The notes under the pieces are model-generated. The model was not told the origin of the DNA and did no database searches. It was given only the letters and a program-made list of their open reading frames with translations. Below are positions 27,790-36,557 of a stretch of 64,000 nucleotides of DNA, in pieces (the stretch's first letter is position 1; each line of letters begins with the position of its first letter). The stretch spans positions 1 to 64,000 of the forward strand of contig CALXHT010000042.1 in NCBI GenBank assembly GCA_944388215.1, written 5' to 3'. This DNA is from an uncultured Gemmiger sp. Lineage in GTDB: Bacteria > Bacillota > Clostridia > Oscillospirales > Ruminococcaceae. A program made the translations under genes and the position numbers.

Positions 27790-29071
27790 GCACACTGATC
27801 TCCTTGCCCAACTGCACCTCAATCAACTTGAGTTCGGTATCGGCAATGATGGTATGACGGCACCCGGCCTGCATGGTAACCACATCACCAGCCTGCACAG
27901 GCTGCTCCATGCCGTCCACAATGGTCCGGCCTGTACCGGCAATCACCGTCCACACTTCGTCGCGGCGGCTGTGGCTGTGGTAATTCATCCGATGCCCCGG
28001 GTTGAGCGTCACTTTGATGGTCATGCTCTCGTCTTCCACATCCAGCACACGGAAACTGCCCCAGGACTTCTCGGCAAACATGACCTGCTGATTGATGGCA
28101 TCTACATAGGGCTTGATATAGCTGGACTGTTCCTTATCGGAAACCAGAATTCCTTCCGGGCTGGCCGAAACCACCACGTCTTTCAGTCCCATGCAGAGAA
28201 CCGGCACATCCAGCTCATTGAGCACATGCACATTCTGGCAGCTGTCATTCAGGATAGCCTTGCCGATGCTGGCGTCCTCCATCGCTTCGGTCAGGGTGTT
28301 CCAGGTGCCCATGTCTTTCCATTGCCCGGCAAAGCGCATCACCTGAATGTTGGGTTCCTTCTCCACCACTGCATAGTCAAAGCTGATCTTCTGCAGCGTT
28401 TCATACTTGGCAAAAAGATCCTGATAGTCCGTGAAGTCCAGCAGTTCGTGAGCACGGTCCCATACATACTGCAGCTTATAGGCAAAGACGCCTCCGTTCC
28501 AGAGGGCCCCTTGGGCAATATAGGCAGCAGCAGTCTGGGCGTCAGGTTTTTCCTTAAAAGTTTTTACCTTGCTGACGGAGTCGGCCGTTTCCGGGATGAT
28601 ATAGCCATACTTTTCGCTGGGATAGGTGGGCTCGATTCCCATAAGGGAAAGATTGGCGTTTCCCTGCGCAGCCAGATCCGAAAGCTTTTTCAGCGCCTCA
28701 AAGTAATCGTTGTTGACATAGGGATCCACCGGGCAAACCACGACGGGCTCCTCCAGCCCCACACCCTTTACATCATGCAGATACGCCGTGGCCAGGGCAA
28801 TGGCCGGGAAGGTATCGCGGCGGCAGGGTTCCACACAGACGCCCACCGCATCCCCCAGTTGGTTATGGATGGAGCTGACCTGCGCCTTGCTGGTGGCGAT
28901 GGTAACGGTTGCATCGCGGTCCACCTCGGTGATCTGGCGGTAGACACGCTGTACCATGGATTCATACCCGTCTGCCGTCTTGAAAATCTTGATGAACTGT
29001 TTGGAACGAATATCGTTGGACAGCGGCCACAGGCGCTTGCCGGAACCGCCGGAGAGCAAAATGATATGCAT
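27758..29071 (-). CDS. manC: Mannose-1-phosphate guanylyltransferase
   Basis: ManC makes GDP-mannose from mannose-1-P and GTP. The 437-residue protein has the nucleotidyltransferase motif LLSGGSGKRLWPLS at its start, FKEKPDAQTA in the middle and a C-terminal cupin domain with YHSHSRRDEVWTVIAGTG. The usual type II isomerase motif (QxHxHRxExW) is imperfect. With a separate manA present, the enzyme may be monofunctional. It lies 30 bp after fcl. Confidence 0.94.
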   Translation of the reverse strand: MHIILLSGGSGKRLWPLSNDIRSKQFIKIFKTADGYESMVQRVYRQITEVDRDATVTIATSKAQVSSIHNQLGDAVGVCVEPCRRDTFPAIALATAYLHDVKGVGLEEPVVVCPVDPYVNNDYFEALKKLSDLAAQGNANLSLMGIEPTYPSEKYGYIIPETADSVSKVKTFKEKPDAQTAAAYIAQGALWNGGVFAYKLQYVWDRAHELLDFTDYQDLFAKYETLQKISFDYAVVEKEPNIQVMRFAGQWKDMGTWNTLTEAMEDASIGKAILNDSCQNVHVLNELDVPVLCMGLKDVVVSASPEGILVSDKEQSSYIKPYVDAINQQVMFAEKSWGSFRVLDVEDESMTIKVTLNPGHRMNYHSHSRRDEVWTVIAGTGRTIVDGMEQPVQAGDVVTMQAGCRHTIIADTELKLIEVQLGKEISVHDKQKFPLEK

Positions 29072-29101
29072 AGGTTTCTCCCTTTTCTGTGAATGAACCG
29101 A

Positions 29102-30046
29102 TCAGCGTTCAGCCCGCATGGGATTGTGGAGGAAATCTTCGTATGCCAGGCGCAGGCCGTCTTCCAGCTCGGTCTTGTAGGTCCAGCCAAGCTTGGTCGC
29201 CTTGCTCACATCCAGCAGCTTCCGCGGGGTACCGTTGGGTTTGGTGGGATCCCACTCGATCTTTCCCGTATATCCAACCACTTTGGCCACCAGTTCCGTC
29301 AATTCCTTGATGGTCAGTTCCTTGCCGGTGCCGGCGTTGACGGTTTCATTGCCGGAATAGTTGTTCATAAGGAAGACGCAGAGATTGGCAAGGTCATCCA
29401 CATACAGGAACTCACGCAGCGGACTGCCATCGCCCCAGCAGGTCACGCTGGGAAGATTCTGCTCCTTGGCCTCGTGGAACCGGCGAATCAGCGCCGGGAC
29501 CACATGGCTGTGGGTGGGATGGTAATTATCATTGGGACCGTACAGGTTGGTGGGCATCACGCTGATATAGTCGGTACCGTACTGCCGGTTCAGGTATTCG
29601 CAATACTTCAGGCCGCTGATCTTCGCCAGGGCATACGCTTCGTTGGTCTTTTCCAGGGCGCTTGTCAGCAGGCAGTCTTCCTTCATGGGCTGCGGCGCCA
29701 TACGCGGGTAAATGCAGCTGGAACCCAGGAATTCCAGCTTCTTGCATCCATTCTTCCAGGCGGAATGGATGACGTTCATTTCCAGGGTCATGTTGTCATA
29801 CATGAAATCGGCCAGAGCTTCTTCATTTGCCACAATACCGCCTACCTTGGCCGCCGCAAGAAAAACATACTCCGGTTTTTCTTCGGCAAAGAACTTCTCC
29901 ACGGCCTCCTGGCGGCAGAGGTCCAGTTCCTTGTGGGTGCGGGTGATGATATTGTTGTAGCCCTGCCGCTGAAGTTCCCGCACAATGGCACTGCCCACCA
30001 TGCCGCGATGGCCGGCCACATAAATTTTCGCATTCTTTTCCATCAT
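29102..30046 (-). CDS. fcl: GDP-L-fucose synthase
   Basis: Fcl (WcaG) is the epimerase/reductase that turns GDP-4-keto-6-deoxymannose into GDP-L-fucose. The 314-residue protein is a short-chain dehydrogenase: N-terminal [15 protein letters not shown] for NADP(H), the SSCIYP catalytic Ser region and [13 protein letters not shown] with the YxxxK pair. [12 protein letters not shown] is typical. It lies 43 bp downstream of gmd. Confidence 0.96.
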   Translation of the reverse strand: MMEKNAKIYVAGHRGMVGSAIVRELQRQGYNNIITRTHKELDLCRQEAVEKFFAEEKPEYVFLAAAKVGGIVANEEALADFMYDNMTLEMNVIHSAWKNGCKKLEFLGSSCIYPRMAPQPMKEDCLLTSALEKTNEAYALAKISGLKYCEYLNRQYGTDYISVMPTNLYGPNDNYHPTHSHVVPALIRRFHEAKEQNLPSVTCWGDGSPLREFLYVDDLANLCVFLMNNYSGNETVNAGTGKELTIKELTELVAKVVGYTGKIEWDPTKPNGTPRKLLDVSKATKLGWTYKTELEDGLRLAYEDFLHNPMRAER

Positions 30047-30089
30047 AATCGATTACTTCTTTCCGTTCTCTGTCTGTTTGCGCAAGAAA

Positions 30090-31178
30090 TTATTTGACGA
30101 CGCCCTTTTCCAGGTATTCCGCAAGATTGGTCTGGATATGCTCTTCGGCACGTTCCACCGCAACCTTCTTCATATCGTGGTCCACCATAATCCGAACCAG
30201 CTCCTCGAAGCTGGTTTTGGTGGGATTCCATCCCAGTTCCGTCTTGGCCTTGGTGGGGTCACCCCATAGGTTGACCACATCGGTGGGACGGTAGAAATCG
30301 GGACTGACCTCCACCAGCACCTTGCCGGTGGCGCGGTCAATGCCCTTTTCCTCCATGCCATCGCCCACAAAATCCAGTTCAATGCCGGCATCGTGGAAAG
30401 CAAGCTGGCAGAACTCCCGCACCGAGTGCTGAACGCCGGTGGCAATGACGTAATCCTCGGGTTTATCGTGCTGCAAAATCAGCCACATGCACTCCACATA
30501 GTCTTTGGCATATCCCCAGTCCCGCAGGCTGGACAGGTTGCCCAGATACAGCTTGTCCTGCTTGCCCTGGGCAATCCGCGCGGCAGCCAGGGTAATTTTC
30601 CGGGTGACAAACGTCTCGCCGCGGCGCTCGGATTCATGGTTGAAGAGGATTCCGGAGCAGCAGAACATGTTGTACGCTTCCCGGTATTCCTTGACGATCC
30701 AGAAGCCGTACTGCTTGGCAACAGCATAAGGGCTGTAAGGGTGGAAAGGAGTTTTCTCGTTCTGGGGGACTTCCTCCACCTTGCCATACAGCTCACTGGT
30801 GGATGCCTGGTAGATGCGGCAGGTCTGGGTCAGACCGCAGAGGCGCACAGCCTCCAGCACGCGCAGCACGCCGGTGGCCACCACGTCAGCCGTATATTCC
30901 GGCACATCAAAGCTGACCTGCACGTGGCTCTGTGCGGCCAGATTATAGATTTCGTCGGGACGCACGCTGCCAATCACTGCCATGAGGCTCATGGAATCTC
31001 CCAGATCGCCGTAATGCAGATGGAAATGGGGATGCCCCTCCAGATGGGCGATGCGCTCCCGGTAGTCCACCGATGAACGGCGAATGATACCGTGCACGTC
31101 ATACCCTTTTTCCAGCAAAAATTCGGCCAGATAGCTGCCGTCCTGCCCGGTCACGCCGGTGATCAATGCCTTTTTCAT
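30090..31178 (-). CDS. gmd: GDP-mannose 4,6-dehydratase
   Basis: Gmd commits GDP-mannose to GDP-6-deoxysugars such as GDP-fucose. The 362-residue protein has the Rossmann start [20 protein letters not shown], the [11 protein letters not shown] loop, [10 protein letters not shown] and [16 protein letters not shown] (YxxxK). ATG 31178 with AAAGGTGA upstream is the start. It is first in the operon and diverges from the AraC gene across 176 bp. Confidence 0.97.
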   Translation of the reverse strand: MKKALITGVTGQDGSYLAEFLLEKGYDVHGIIRRSSVDYRERIAHLEGHPHFHLHYGDLGDSMSLMAVIGSVRPDEIYNLAAQSHVQVSFDVPEYTADVVATGVLRVLEAVRLCGLTQTCRIYQASTSELYGKVEEVPQNEKTPFHPYSPYAVAKQYGFWIVKEYREAYNMFCCSGILFNHESERRGETFVTRKITLAAARIAQGKQDKLYLGNLSSLRDWGYAKDYVECMWLILQHDKPEDYVIATGVQHSVREFCQLAFHDAGIELDFVGDGMEEKGIDRATGKVLVEVSPDFYRPTDVVNLWGDPTKAKTELGWNPTKTSFEELVRIMVDHDMKKVAVERAEEHIQTNLAEYLEKGVVK

Positions 31179-31354
31179 ACGTTGCTTCACCTTTCTGCTT
31201 GATCGAATCGCACAGAACAAACCATGCGTTTTATCATTTCTGTTTGCTATTTTAACGTGATTTTCTTTGTCAATACAGAGAAAATCTTGCAAAAGACTAG
31301 CATTATATTGACTTTTTTCGTATACTGTAAACAGGAACTGCGAGGTGATTGGTT

Positions 31355-32215
31355 ATGGATACCCCACTGTTTGACGGCAAGCTGGTGCATTCCAGTCGTA
31401 TCATTTATACGCCCTCCCCCTTTGCCAGAGCGAGCCTTTTGCATCTGCAGGAAGTGGGCAGTCTGCAGGCCCGTCAGCCCCATGACAGCGCCCGCAAAGA
31501 TCTGTCTTCGTATCTGTTTTTTCTGGTAGAGCATGGCTCCGGTCTGCTGGAATATGAGGGTGTATGCCATACGCTGAATGCCGGAGATTGCGTTTTTCTG
31601 GATTGCCGCAAGCCGTATCTCCACCGTACCGGCAAAGATCTCTGGACTTTGCGGTGGGCGCATTTTTTCGGCCCCAATATGGGGGCCATCTACAAAAAAT
31701 ACCAGGAACGGGGCGGCCAGCCAGTGTTTCGCCCCCGGAACCCGGAACACTTTGCGCAATTGCTGCAGGAATTGTATCGGCTGGCATCTTCTGATGATTA
31801 TGTGCGGGATATGCAGATTTATGGCAAACTGGTGGAGCTGCTGACCCTGCTGATGGAAGAGAGCTGGCACCCCGGAACGGCCCGTGTCACCCATGGCAAG
31901 AAGCAGAATCTGCAGGAAATCAAAGAATATCTTGACACACATTTCACGGAAAAAATCACATTGGATCATCTTTCCGAAAAATTTTATATCAACAAATTCT
32001 ATCTGACCCGCGTTTTCAAGGAGCAGTTCGGGCAGTCAGTCACAGCCTATCTGGTTCAGCTGCGCATCACCCAGGCAAAACGGATGCTGCGTTTCACGGA
32101 TCATAATATGGAGGCCATCGCGCAGGACTGCGGGCTGAGCGACGCCAATTACTTTGCGCGCCTCTTCAAAAAAGTGGAAGGTATTTCGCCCGGCGAATAC
32201 CGTCGTCAGTGGTAA
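31355..32215 (+). CDS. AraC family transcriptional regulator
   Basis: The 286-residue protein has an N-terminal cupin-like sensor domain (about 1-170; LEYEGVCHTLNAGDCVFLDC) and a C-terminal AraC DNA-binding domain with two helix-turn-helices (DHLSEKFYINKFYLTRVFKE; MEAIAQDCGLSDANYFARLF). Such regulators respond to sugars. GAGGTGA precedes ATG 31355. It diverges from the GDP-fucose operon and may control it; the effector is unknown. Confidence 0.9.
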   Translation: MDTPLFDGKLVHSSRIIYTPSPFARASLLHLQEVGSLQARQPHDSARKDLSSYLFFLVEHGSGLLEYEGVCHTLNAGDCVFLDCRKPYLHRTGKDLWTLRWAHFFGPNMGAIYKKYQERGGQPVFRPRNPEHFAQLLQELYRLASSDDYVRDMQIYGKLVELLTLLMEESWHPGTARVTHGKKQNLQEIKEYLDTHFTEKITLDHLSEKFYINKFYLTRVFKEQFGQSVTAYLVQLRITQAKRMLRFTDHNMEAIAQDCGLSDANYFARLFKKVEGISPGEYRRQW

Positions 32216-32255
32216 GGATGGCAGCATTTTCCATCGCATCAGGACCACCTTGTTC

Positions 32256-32284
32256 TTGACAGGTTCTGCAATCCATGGTATGGT
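32256..32284 (+). promoter_or_regulatory. Promoter before the MATE leader
   Basis: A perfect TTGACA (32256-32261), a 17-bp spacer and TATGGT (32279-32284) point to a start near 32291. The resulting leader, about 110 nt long, contains a small reading frame and a terminator hairpin. Confidence 0.75.
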
Positions 32285-32321
32285 AGTGCCAATAAAACAC
32301 CGTGTGGATTTTTACAGTGTT

Positions 32322-32384
32322 ATGCTACTTTTCGCCACACAATGGTTCCCTATGAGCCATTGTGTGGCTTTTTTGTGCTTTTAA
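32322..32384 (+). CDS. Putative leader peptide of the MATE attenuator
   Basis: A 20-codon frame (MLLFATQWFPMSHCVAFLCF) starts in the MATE leader and ends 16 nt before the MATE start. The terminator stem lies entirely inside codons 5-16, so a translating or stalled ribosome would disrupt it. No good ribosome site precedes the ATG, which is the main doubt. Similar short leaders control drug-resistance genes in Firmicutes, for example bmrCD and tet(M). Confidence 0.4.
   Translation: MLLFATQWFPMSHCVAFLCF
32334..32374 (+). terminator. Attenuator hairpin upstream of the MATE gene
   Basis: GCCACACAATGG pairs perfectly with CCATTGTGTGGC (12 bp) and is followed by T6. It lies 27 bp before the MATE start codon and about 120 bp after the AraC stop, downstream of a strong promoter. 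GTGTGG at 32302-32307 can instead pair with CCACAC at 32335-32340, a possible antiterminator. Confidence 0.75.
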
Positions 32385-32400
32385 CGAAAGGATCGTACCA

Positions 32401-33732
32401 ATGAATGCCACCTTCATGAAAGAAAAGCCTGTTTTTCCGCTGTTGACTTCCATGGCCCTGCCAATGGTATTTTCCATGCTGGTCAATGCCTTGTACAATA
32501 TCGTGGACAGTCTTTTTGTGGCGCGTATCAGCGAAGACGCCATGACGGCTCTTTCGCTGGTATTCCCGATGCAGAATCTTATTAATGCCATTGCCATCGG
32601 TTTTGGGGTAGGTATCAGTGCCCAGATTGCCCTGCATCTCGGTGCCGGTTCCCAGCAACGCGCGGATACCGCCGCCACCCATGGCATGCTGTATTCCCTG
32701 CTTCATGGAATCCTCATCACTGTGATCAGCCTTGCCATCACCCGGGACTTTCTGGCGGCGTTCACCCAAAACGAGACCGTCCTCCAGCTGGGCACCACCT
32801 ACGCCAGCATTGCCTTTTCCTTCTCCACCATCGTCATGGGAGCCCTCGCGTTCGAAAAGATGTACCAGGCCGTCGGACGTATGAAGATCACCATGTGCGC
32901 CTTGGTAGCCGGGACCATCTGCAACATTCTGCTGGATCCCCTGTTGATTTTTGGAATCGGCCCCTTCCCTGCCATGGGGATTGCCGGCGCTGCACTGGCC
33001 ACCGGCATCGGACAGACACTGACACTGTGCATCTATATTCTGTACTATCGCACGCAGGATCTGCCGGTGCATCTGCACCGCAGCTGTATGCGCCCCAGCC
33101 GCAAGATGGATCTGCAGCTGTATGCCATCGGAATTCCCGCCATCCTGAATCTTGCACTGCCCTCGGTTCTGATCTCCTTCCTGAATGCCGTTTTGTCCGT
33201 ATTCTCCCAAAGTTATGTGGTGGTGCTGGGAATCTACTACAAACTCCAGACCTTTTTATATCTGCCCGGCAGCGGCATTGTCCAGGGTATGCGTCCCCTG
33301 ATTGCTTATAATTATGGAGCCGGGGAATCCACTCGTGTGCGCAAGATCTACCGCCTTACGCTTGGGCTTTGTGCCGCCATTATGGCACTGGGAACGCTTC
33401 TGTGTCTGATCCTTTCCGAGCGGCTGATTTCCCTGTTCACATCCAATCCGGAGACCATCCAGATCGGCCAGCAGGCGCTGCGCATTATCAGCTGTGGTTT
33501 TATCATTTCCGCCGTGTCCGTAGCCTCCTCCGGGGCACTGGAAGGCCTTGGCAGGGGCTTTGCATCTCTTATCATCTCTCTGTTCCGGTACAGCATTGCC
33601 ATCATGCCTTTGGCCTGGATACTCTGCCGCTGTTTGGGCCCGGCCGGTGTCTGGCACGCGTTCTGGATCACCGAGGTGATTTCCGCGGTCATTTCCGTAG
33701 TGGTATACCGCAGAAGTGTAAAACTTCCGTAA
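32401..33732 (+). CDS. MATE family efflux transporter
   Basis: The 443-residue protein has twelve predicted membrane helices and both MATE half-signatures: FSMLVNALYNIVDSLFVARI in the first repeat and VLGIYYKLQTFLYLPGSGIVQG in the second. MATE proteins export drugs or metabolites against Na+ or H+. The ATG at 32401 has AAAGGA upstream. The attenuator in its leader suggests drug-responsive expression. The HD-domain gene follows by 76 bp. Confidence 0.93.
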   Translation: MNATFMKEKPVFPLLTSMALPMVFSMLVNALYNIVDSLFVARISEDAMTALSLVFPMQNLINAIAIGFGVGISAQIALHLGAGSQQRADTAATHGMLYSLLHGILITVISLAITRDFLAAFTQNETVLQLGTTYASIAFSFSTIVMGALAFEKMYQAVGRMKITMCALVAGTICNILLDPLLIFGIGPFPAMGIAGAALATGIGQTLTLCIYILYYRTQDLPVHLHRSCMRPSRKMDLQLYAIGIPAILNLALPSVLISFLNAVLSVFSQSYVVVLGIYYKLQTFLYLPGSGIVQGMRPLIAYNYGAGESTRVRKIYRLTLGLCAAIMALGTLLCLILSERLISLFTSNPETIQIGQQALRIISCGFIISAVSVASSGALEGLGRGFASLIISLFRYSIAIMPLAWILCRCLGPAGVWHAFWITEVISAVISVVVYRRSVKLP

Positions 33733-33808
33733 AATCGACTTTTTTGGCTTGTACCACGGTATCTGTTGCGGTATCATACAAATACATGCAGAAAAAGGAG
33801 ACCGGAAG

Positions 33809-34465
33809 ATGCCGCTGAATCTGGAGCAAATCAAAAAGAGTGAAGAAATCAACAGCTATATTCGCAAGGCGGACGAAAGCCTGTCGGCGCTGGGCTATAC
33901 GGAACACAGTTACGCCCATGCAGGCAGGGTTTCCGCTCTGGCAAGCGAGATTCTGCGGAAACTGGGATACGAGGAACGTACGGCGGAACTGGCGGCCATC
34001 GCCGGCTGGATGCACGATATCGGAAACATTGTCAACCGGCACGACCATGCGCAAAGCGGTGCGATCATGGCCTTCCGGATTCTGGACAAAATGGGCGCTG
34101 CTCCCGACGAGGTGGCCACTGTCATCACGGCCATCGGCAACCACGACGAAGGTACCGCCTACCCCGTCAACGCTGTGGCTGCGGCGCTGATTCTGGCCGA
34201 TAAAACCGATGTACGCACCAACCGTGTCCGCAACCAGGACCCCGCCACTTTTGACATTCACGATCGTGTCAACTATGCCGTAAAGGAAAGCCAGGTCCTC
34301 GTAGAAGGCGGCACGATTCTGCTGCGGCTGCGGATTGATACAACCTCCTGCGCATTGATGGACTACTTCGAAATTTTTCTGGATCGCATGCGATTGTGCC
34401 GTGAGGCTGCCAAGGTGTTGGGCCAGACCTTCGCGTTGGAAATCAACGGCCAAAAAATGATCTGA
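33809..34465 (+). CDS. HD domain phosphohydrolase
   Basis: The 218-residue protein has the HD metal site: HSYAHAGRV, then AGWMHDIGNIVNRHDHAQSG and IGNHDEG. The final 60 residues are helical. HD proteins hydrolyse nucleotides or other phosphate esters; the substrate is unknown. GGAGA precedes ATG 33809, and a weak hairpin follows the stop. It is probably transcribed with the MATE gene. Confidence 0.85.
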   Translation: MPLNLEQIKKSEEINSYIRKADESLSALGYTEHSYAHAGRVSALASEILRKLGYEERTAELAAIAGWMHDIGNIVNRHDHAQSGAIMAFRILDKMGAAPDEVATVITAIGNHDEGTAYPVNAVAAALILADKTDVRTNRVRNQDPATFDIHDRVNYAVKESQVLVEGGTILLRLRIDTTSCALMDYFEIFLDRMRLCREAAKVLGQTFALEINGQKMI

Positions 34466-34472
34466 TACAGGG

Positions 34473-34510
34473 CAAAGGACCGACTGTGAAAATGCACAGC
34501 CGGTCCTTTG
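34473..34510 (+). terminator. Probable terminator after the HD gene
   Basis: AAAGGACCGACTGTG and CACAGCCGGTCCTTT pair with one mismatch around AAAATG. The T run is short (CTTTG), so efficiency is uncertain. Confidence 0.65.
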
Positions 34511-34596
34511 TTGGTTCAGGCATCCACTACAAGTCTTGCAAAAAGCGTTTGCGTGTATGGGGCACGATTTGTATAAAGGTGGCCTCTTTTGAAAAA

Positions 34597-35139
34597 TCAC
34601 GGCTCCGATGCAGGCTGGAAGGTCACCGAAACCGTACCGTTCCCCAGCGACTGCGCCAGCCCGTCCGGAGCATCCACATGCCCGATTCTGGTATACTGGT
34701 AGTGCGTGGAAAAATCCTTGTAAAACAGCACTACGCAATCCGAACCGAAGAGCATCAGATCCCCCGTGTGAATCGAACCAACCGACTCCGGATCAGCAGG
34801 AAGGGTCTGGTCCAGGTAAACATATTTTTCGTTCCCGTTCAGTTCCTGCATATTGACTTGCAGGGGAAGAAGTTCCGAAAATGCCTGTGCGGTCTCGTTG
34901 TTGCACAGGGTAACGGTATAATCTGTCTTCCCTATCTGAATTTTCATGGATGGCATATCCACATCTTCTCCTTCGTCCGGCCCGGCCTGCACCGGGGCAG
35001 CTGTTTCCTCCGTCTGCCGGGAAACCGATGCCGTTTCCGAAGCAGCCGTAGAAGCCGCATCCGTGATCTGGCAGCCGGTCAGCAGAAACACTGCCAGCAG
35101 CAAGGCCAGGCCCTCAGCCAATCGCCTTGCCCGCTTCAT
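34597..35139 (-). CDS. Cyclophilin-like fold lipoprotein
   Basis: The 180-residue protein has a lipoprotein signal with lipobox LLTGC (Cys23), a Ser/Thr/Glu-rich linker (24-60) and a domain resembling the cyclophilin-like family: MKIQIGKTDYTVTLCNNETA, FSELLPLQVNM, HTGDLMLFGSDCVVLFYKDF. The family is often encoded with flavodoxins and oxidoreductases. It is last in the redox operon and overlaps the flavodoxin gene by 26 bp. The biochemical role is unknown. Confidence 0.8.
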   Translation of the reverse strand: MKRARRLAEGLALLLAVFLLTGCQITDAASTAASETASVSRQTEETAAPVQAGPDEGEDVDMPSMKIQIGKTDYTVTLCNNETAQAFSELLPLQVNMQELNGNEKYVYLDQTLPADPESVGSIHTGDLMLFGSDCVVLFYKDFSTHYQYTRIGHVDAPDGLAQSLGNGTVSVTFQPASEP

Positions 35140-35656
35140 AGGCTTGCTCCAGTGCCGGGTGACAGGCGATTTCTCCCGACGCAGTCACGCCTCCGGCAAA
35201 AATAACTTCGGCCAGAGACGCCTTTTCAAAGCAATCGATCCAGCCCTTCAGCCCGTGGACGCTCCCTTCCACGGTATTCGGTTCATTCTCCGCTGCACTT
35301 GCCAGAAGATAGACCGAGCAGAAGGTATAGTCCCGGGTATACAAAGGGTTGCAGCGATCCAACAGCGTTTTCAGCTGCCCGGAAAGCCCATAGTAATAGA
35401 CGGGAGACGCAAAGGCAATCACATCCTCGTGGCCGATGGTTTCGGCAATGGCAACGGCATCATCCGATATCACACAGTGTCCGGTCCTCTGGCAGGCCAG
35501 ACACCCCTGACAAAAGGATATGGATTTTCCCTTGAGGCTGATCATTTCCACAGTGTGCCCCGCCTCCCGGGCTCCGCGGGCAAAAGCCTGTGCCAGTGCG
35601 TCAGAATTGCTGTTTTTGCGCAGGCTGCTCGTTACGATAACCACGTTTTTAGGCAT
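35114..35656 (-). CDS. NADPH-dependent FMN reductase / flavodoxin family protein
   Basis: The 180-residue protein has the flavodoxin-like fold: VVIVTSSLRKNSNSDALAQA for the FMN phosphate, a CQGCLACQRTGHCVISDD cysteine segment, and ASPVYYYGLSGQLKTLLDR at the flavin ring. It resembles iron-sulfur flavoproteins and multimeric flavodoxins that reduce small molecules. GGAGG precedes ATG 35656. It overlaps the DUF3737 gene by 8 bp. Confidence 0.88.
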   Translation of the reverse strand: MPKNVVIVTSSLRKNSNSDALAQAFARGAREAGHTVEMISLKGKSISFCQGCLACQRTGHCVISDDAVAIAETIGHEDVIAFASPVYYYGLSGQLKTLLDRCNPLYTRDYTFCSVYLLASAAENEPNTVEGSVHGLKGWIDCFEKASLAEVIFAGGVTASGEIACHPALEQAYEAGKAIG

Positions 35657-36533
35657 GTTTGGTATCCTCCTTTTCCTCAGCGCAGCAGAGATTTTTCTGC
35701 GTGCCGATCAGAATCTTGCCGAACGAGTGCGGATCATCCCGGATGATCTCCCCCACGACCGGCAGATAAATATGTCCGGCCAGCGGGTTCTTTACACTCA
35801 ATACCGGCGTCGTGATTTCCGCTTCCACTTCGGACTTTTCAAAGCACAGATCCGTATCGATCATCTCACAGTCAATGAGCTTCAGATTCTTACAGTAACA
35901 GAAAGGCTGTGTCCCGATGATTTTGCAGTGTTCCAGCGTCAGGCCATCGGAATACCAGGCAAGATACTCCCCTTTGATTACGCTGTTGCGTACCGTAACA
36001 TTTTTTCCGTGCCAGAAAGCATCCTTCGTATCAAAGCTGCAATCGGTAAAGGTAGCATTTTCGATATACTGGAAGGAGTATTTTCCCTGGAAATGCACAC
36101 GGTTCAGCTGAATATTGCGGGCGCGGAGCAAAAAGTATTCGCTCTTCGCGGTGCAGTCCTCCATGCGGATGCCGTCGACGGACCATCCAAATTCCGGCGA
36201 ATCGATGTCACAGCGCGCCAGGGAAACATCCCCACACTCCCGCACAGCCTTGATGCCATGCAGCTTGGTATCCGTGATCTCAACATGATGGGAATACCAC
36301 AGAGCCGCCCGGCACAAGGGCGTCAGTTCACTGTCGCGGATGGTGAGACAATCGTCATGCCAGAACGGATACCGCAGGTTCATAAAGCAGTGTTCCACTC
36401 GCACATGCCGGCTTTCTTTCAAGGCGCTTTCGCCGTCTGCCGGGCCATCAAAACGGCAGTCCTGTACCACGATCCCGTCGCTTCCATACAGTGCACGTTC
36501 TTCATCAAAGGATTGGTTTTCCAAAACGATCAT
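35649..36533 (-). CDS. DUF3737 family protein
   Basis: The 294-residue protein is made of repeated short strands with His, Asp and Trp at regular spacing (FWHDDCLTIRDSELTPLC; LWYSHHVEITDTKLHGI; AFWHGKNVTVRNSVIKG), typical of a right-handed beta helix. This is the DUF3737 family; its function is unknown. AAGGAG precedes the ATG. It lies between the alpha/beta hydrolase and flavodoxin genes. Confidence 0.85.
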   Translation of the reverse strand: MIVLENQSFDEERALYGSDGIVVQDCRFDGPADGESALKESRHVRVEHCFMNLRYPFWHDDCLTIRDSELTPLCRAALWYSHHVEITDTKLHGIKAVRECGDVSLARCDIDSPEFGWSVDGIRMEDCTAKSEYFLLRARNIQLNRVHFQGKYSFQYIENATFTDCSFDTKDAFWHGKNVTVRNSVIKGEYLAWYSDGLTLEHCKIIGTQPFCYCKNLKLIDCEMIDTDLCFEKSEVEAEITTPVLSVKNPLAGHIYLPVVGEIIRDDPHSFGKILIGTQKNLCCAEEKEDTKHA

Positions 36534-36557
36534 GCAATCTTCTCCTTCCTGGAGCCT

